Origin: a bacterium
Lineage (GTDB): Bacteria > Bacteroidota > Bacteroidia > Bacteroidales > Muribaculaceae
Reading direction: 5' to 3'
Length of the DNA stretch: 13,983 bases
NCBI GenBank assembly: GCA_004559845.1
Contig: SFWW01000021.1
Location: 1 to 13,983, forward strand
Shown here piece by piece: positions 13,441-13,983 of the stretch. Each line of letters opens with the position of its first letter. The stretch's first letter is position 1. A model generated the notes under the pieces. That model had not been told where the DNA came from. It did not search any database and saw only the letters and a program-made list of their open reading frames with translations. The translations under genes were made by a program, and so were the position numbers.

Positions 13441-13563
13441 ATGGTGAGGGCAACTCTCATCATTGCAAACGAGATCACCCAAAGCAGTACAGCCGACAAA
13501 AAAGACCAGCTTTTAAAAATTACACACTCCTTAGGTATTGACCTCAAGGTGGAAATTGTGTGA
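13441..13563 (+). CDS. Candidate small protein, 40 codons, unknown function
   Basis: An ATG-to-TGA frame of 40 residues in a gap otherwise without genes: MVRATLIIANEITQSSTADK continuing KDQLLKITHSLGIDLKVEIV. Composition is protein-like: a short hydrophobic strand (TLIIA), a polar stretch, then an amphipathic helix or strand pattern (DQLLKITHSLGIDLKVEIV). An in-frame TAG just upstream (13435-13437) fixes this ATG as the first possible start. There is no Shine-Dalgarno, which is normal here, and no clear promoter. The ATG could be partly paired in a local hairpin (GATGGTGAG with CTCTCATC). It could instead be a decayed remnant or chance. I do not recognise a family. Confidence 0.4.
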   Translation: MVRATLIIANEITQSSTADKKDQLLKITHSLGIDLKVEIV

Positions 13564-13576
13564 GCCGATTTTTTTT
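13528..13576 (+). terminator. Hairpin and T8 at the end of the small ORF
   Basis: CCTTAGGT pairs with ACCTCAAGG (one bulged C) around ATTG within about 13529-13550, and flanking CACAC/GTGTG could extend the structure. T8 follows at 13569-13576. The distance between inner stem and T-tract makes the terminator call uncertain. Confidence 0.35.
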
Positions 13577-13631
13577 GAGGGAGAGAAAAATAGCCTTGCT
13601 TGTTGCGTTAACATCTTTTAGGAATCGAATT

Positions 13632-13663
13632 TTTGGTAGAATGGAATAAAATGCTTAATTTTG
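13632..13663 (+). promoter_or_regulatory. Consensus Bacteroidales promoter for tRNA-Val
   Basis: TTTG (13632-13635), exactly 20 bp, then TAATTTTG (13656-13663). This is the full -33/-7 arrangement of the Bacteroidetes primary sigma factor. It predicts transcription starting near 13670, 12 nt before the tRNA 5' end. Confidence 0.85.
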
Positions 13664-13681
13664 CATTCGCTAAACGGAAAT

Positions 13682-13759
13682 AGAGGCGTAGCCCAGCTGG
13701 TTTAGAGCGCTGCAGTCACATTGCAGAGGTCAAGGGTTCGAATCCCTTCGTCTCTACCA
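13682..13759 (+). tRNA. tRNA-Val, anticodon CAC
   Basis: A full cloverleaf: acceptor AGAGGCG/CGTCTCT with one G-U pair, D arm GCCC...GAGC (one C-A mismatch at the 12:23 pair), anticodon stem CTGCA/TGCAG with loop GTCACAT (U33, anticodon CAC reading GTG valine codons), variable AGGTC, T arm AAGGG-TTCGAAT-CCCTT, discriminator A, and an encoded CCA end at 13757-13759. It has its own promoter and terminator, so it is a single-gene unit. Confidence 0.93.
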
Positions 13760-13767
13760 AAAAAAAA

Positions 13768-13798
13768 GGAAATCCATTTTACGGATTTCCTTTTTTTT
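13768..13798 (+). terminator. Intrinsic terminator of tRNA-Val
   Basis: GGAAATCC (13768-13775) and GGATTTCC (13783-13790) form a perfect 8-bp stem with a 7-nt loop, followed by T8 (13791-13798). The A-tract before the stem can extend pairing into the T-tract. It starts eight bases after the tRNA CCA end. Confidence 0.92.
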
Positions 13799-13799
13799 A

Positions 13800-13983
13800 G
13801 TTCGCCCGACATGGGCATAATCTAACGGGTGCAAGTCCCGAGCGCGCCCCGATAGCGGGAAGCGCATAGTCCGATGCAACGGTGTCTACCGCGAGGAGAA
13901 TCGGAAGGAAGCTAAGGACAAAAGTCTGGCTCCACGCACAGAAACTTGATACAAGGCTCAAAGTCAGGGGTAAGGTTGCTGAA
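13800..13983 (+). mobile_element. 5' end of a bacterial group II intron (domain I), cut by the window edge
   Basis: The sequence from 13800 begins GTTCGCCCGACATGGGC, close to the conserved 5' end of bacterial group II introns (Ll.LtrB starts GTGCGCCCAGATAGGG), and its right end (GGTAAGGTTGCTGAA) resembles the Ll.LtrB segment leading to ACTGAACG. Between them lie compact hairpins expected of domain I: GCCC/GGGC (13804-13816), CGGG/CCCG (13826-13840), CCCG/CGGG (13848-13859) and CGGT/ACCG (13880-13891), then a purine-rich GAAGGAAGCTAAGGACAAAA (13904-13923) where exon-binding sites usually fall. No protein is encoded in this part; the maturase/reverse transcriptase and domains V-VI would lie beyond the window. 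Insertion directly after a terminator T-tract suggests class C. Confidence 0.8.

Noticed and set aside
13682..13759. tRNA-Asp (anticodon GTC) reading of the tRNA
   Set aside because: The 5-bp stem CTGCA/TGCAG puts T at position 33 and CAC at 34-36; the GTC register breaks the stem.

Overview
The window reads as a chromosome segment of a member of the Bacteroidales, possibly from the Prevotella/Muribaculaceae side; the family is a guess. The basis is the protein types (GH32 lipoprotein, hybrid-sensor-like PBP/AraC regulator, TonB-receptor-like barrel), promoters of the Bacteroidetes type (TAnnTTTG -7 box, with TTTG about 20 nt upstream in the clearest case) and weak or absent Shine-Dalgarno sequences.

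Layout. (1) 1-1866: the 3' end of ruvB, then a lipid-linked oligosaccharide flippase of the Wzx/MATE-like type. (2) 1867-2880: about 1 kb with no credible gene. It is packed with structure: short A8/hairpin units, two ~185-bp arms in inverted orientation (1973-2160 and 2616-2803), strong palindromes and two families of 9-bp tandem repeats. (3) 2980-4299: a secreted GH25 lysozyme with a very long charged, repetitive C-terminal tail. (4) 4336-12442, minus strand: a compact fructan/sucrose locus, read in the order regulator, outer-membrane barrel, GH32 lipoprotein, MFS sugar transporter, PfkB fructokinase, with a terminator after the kinase. (5) 12586-13392: pgeF (YfiH/laccase-domain purine nucleoside phosphorylase), divergent from the regulator. 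(6) 13393-13983: a candidate 40-codon small ORF, a tRNA-Val(CAC) with a textbook Bacteroidales promoter and terminator, and directly after the terminator T-tract the 5' end of a group II intron that runs off the window.

How the locus should work (inference from families): the barrel brings oligosaccharide through the outer membrane, the GH32 lipoprotein cleaves terminal fructose, the MFS permease imports the sugar and the kinase phosphorylates it. The regulator joins a periplasmic sugar-binding domain through one membrane helix directly to an AraC DNA-binding domain, with no histidine kinase or receiver. It would be a membrane-tethered one-component relative of the fructose-sensing hybrid two-component systems. 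Two identical 11-bp AT-rich half-sites, inverted and 41 bp apart, lie upstream of the barrel gene's -7 box and are a plausible operator. The locus has no SusD, and its barrel has a strongly reduced plug and no visible N-terminal extension domain, so it does not fit the classical SusCD design.

The most unusual items are the kinase-less sensor-regulator, the reduced-plug barrel without SusD, the paired inverted arms whose outer sequence is conserved while their central stem-loops differ in sequence but not in form, the lysozyme tail, and the group II intron placed at a terminator.
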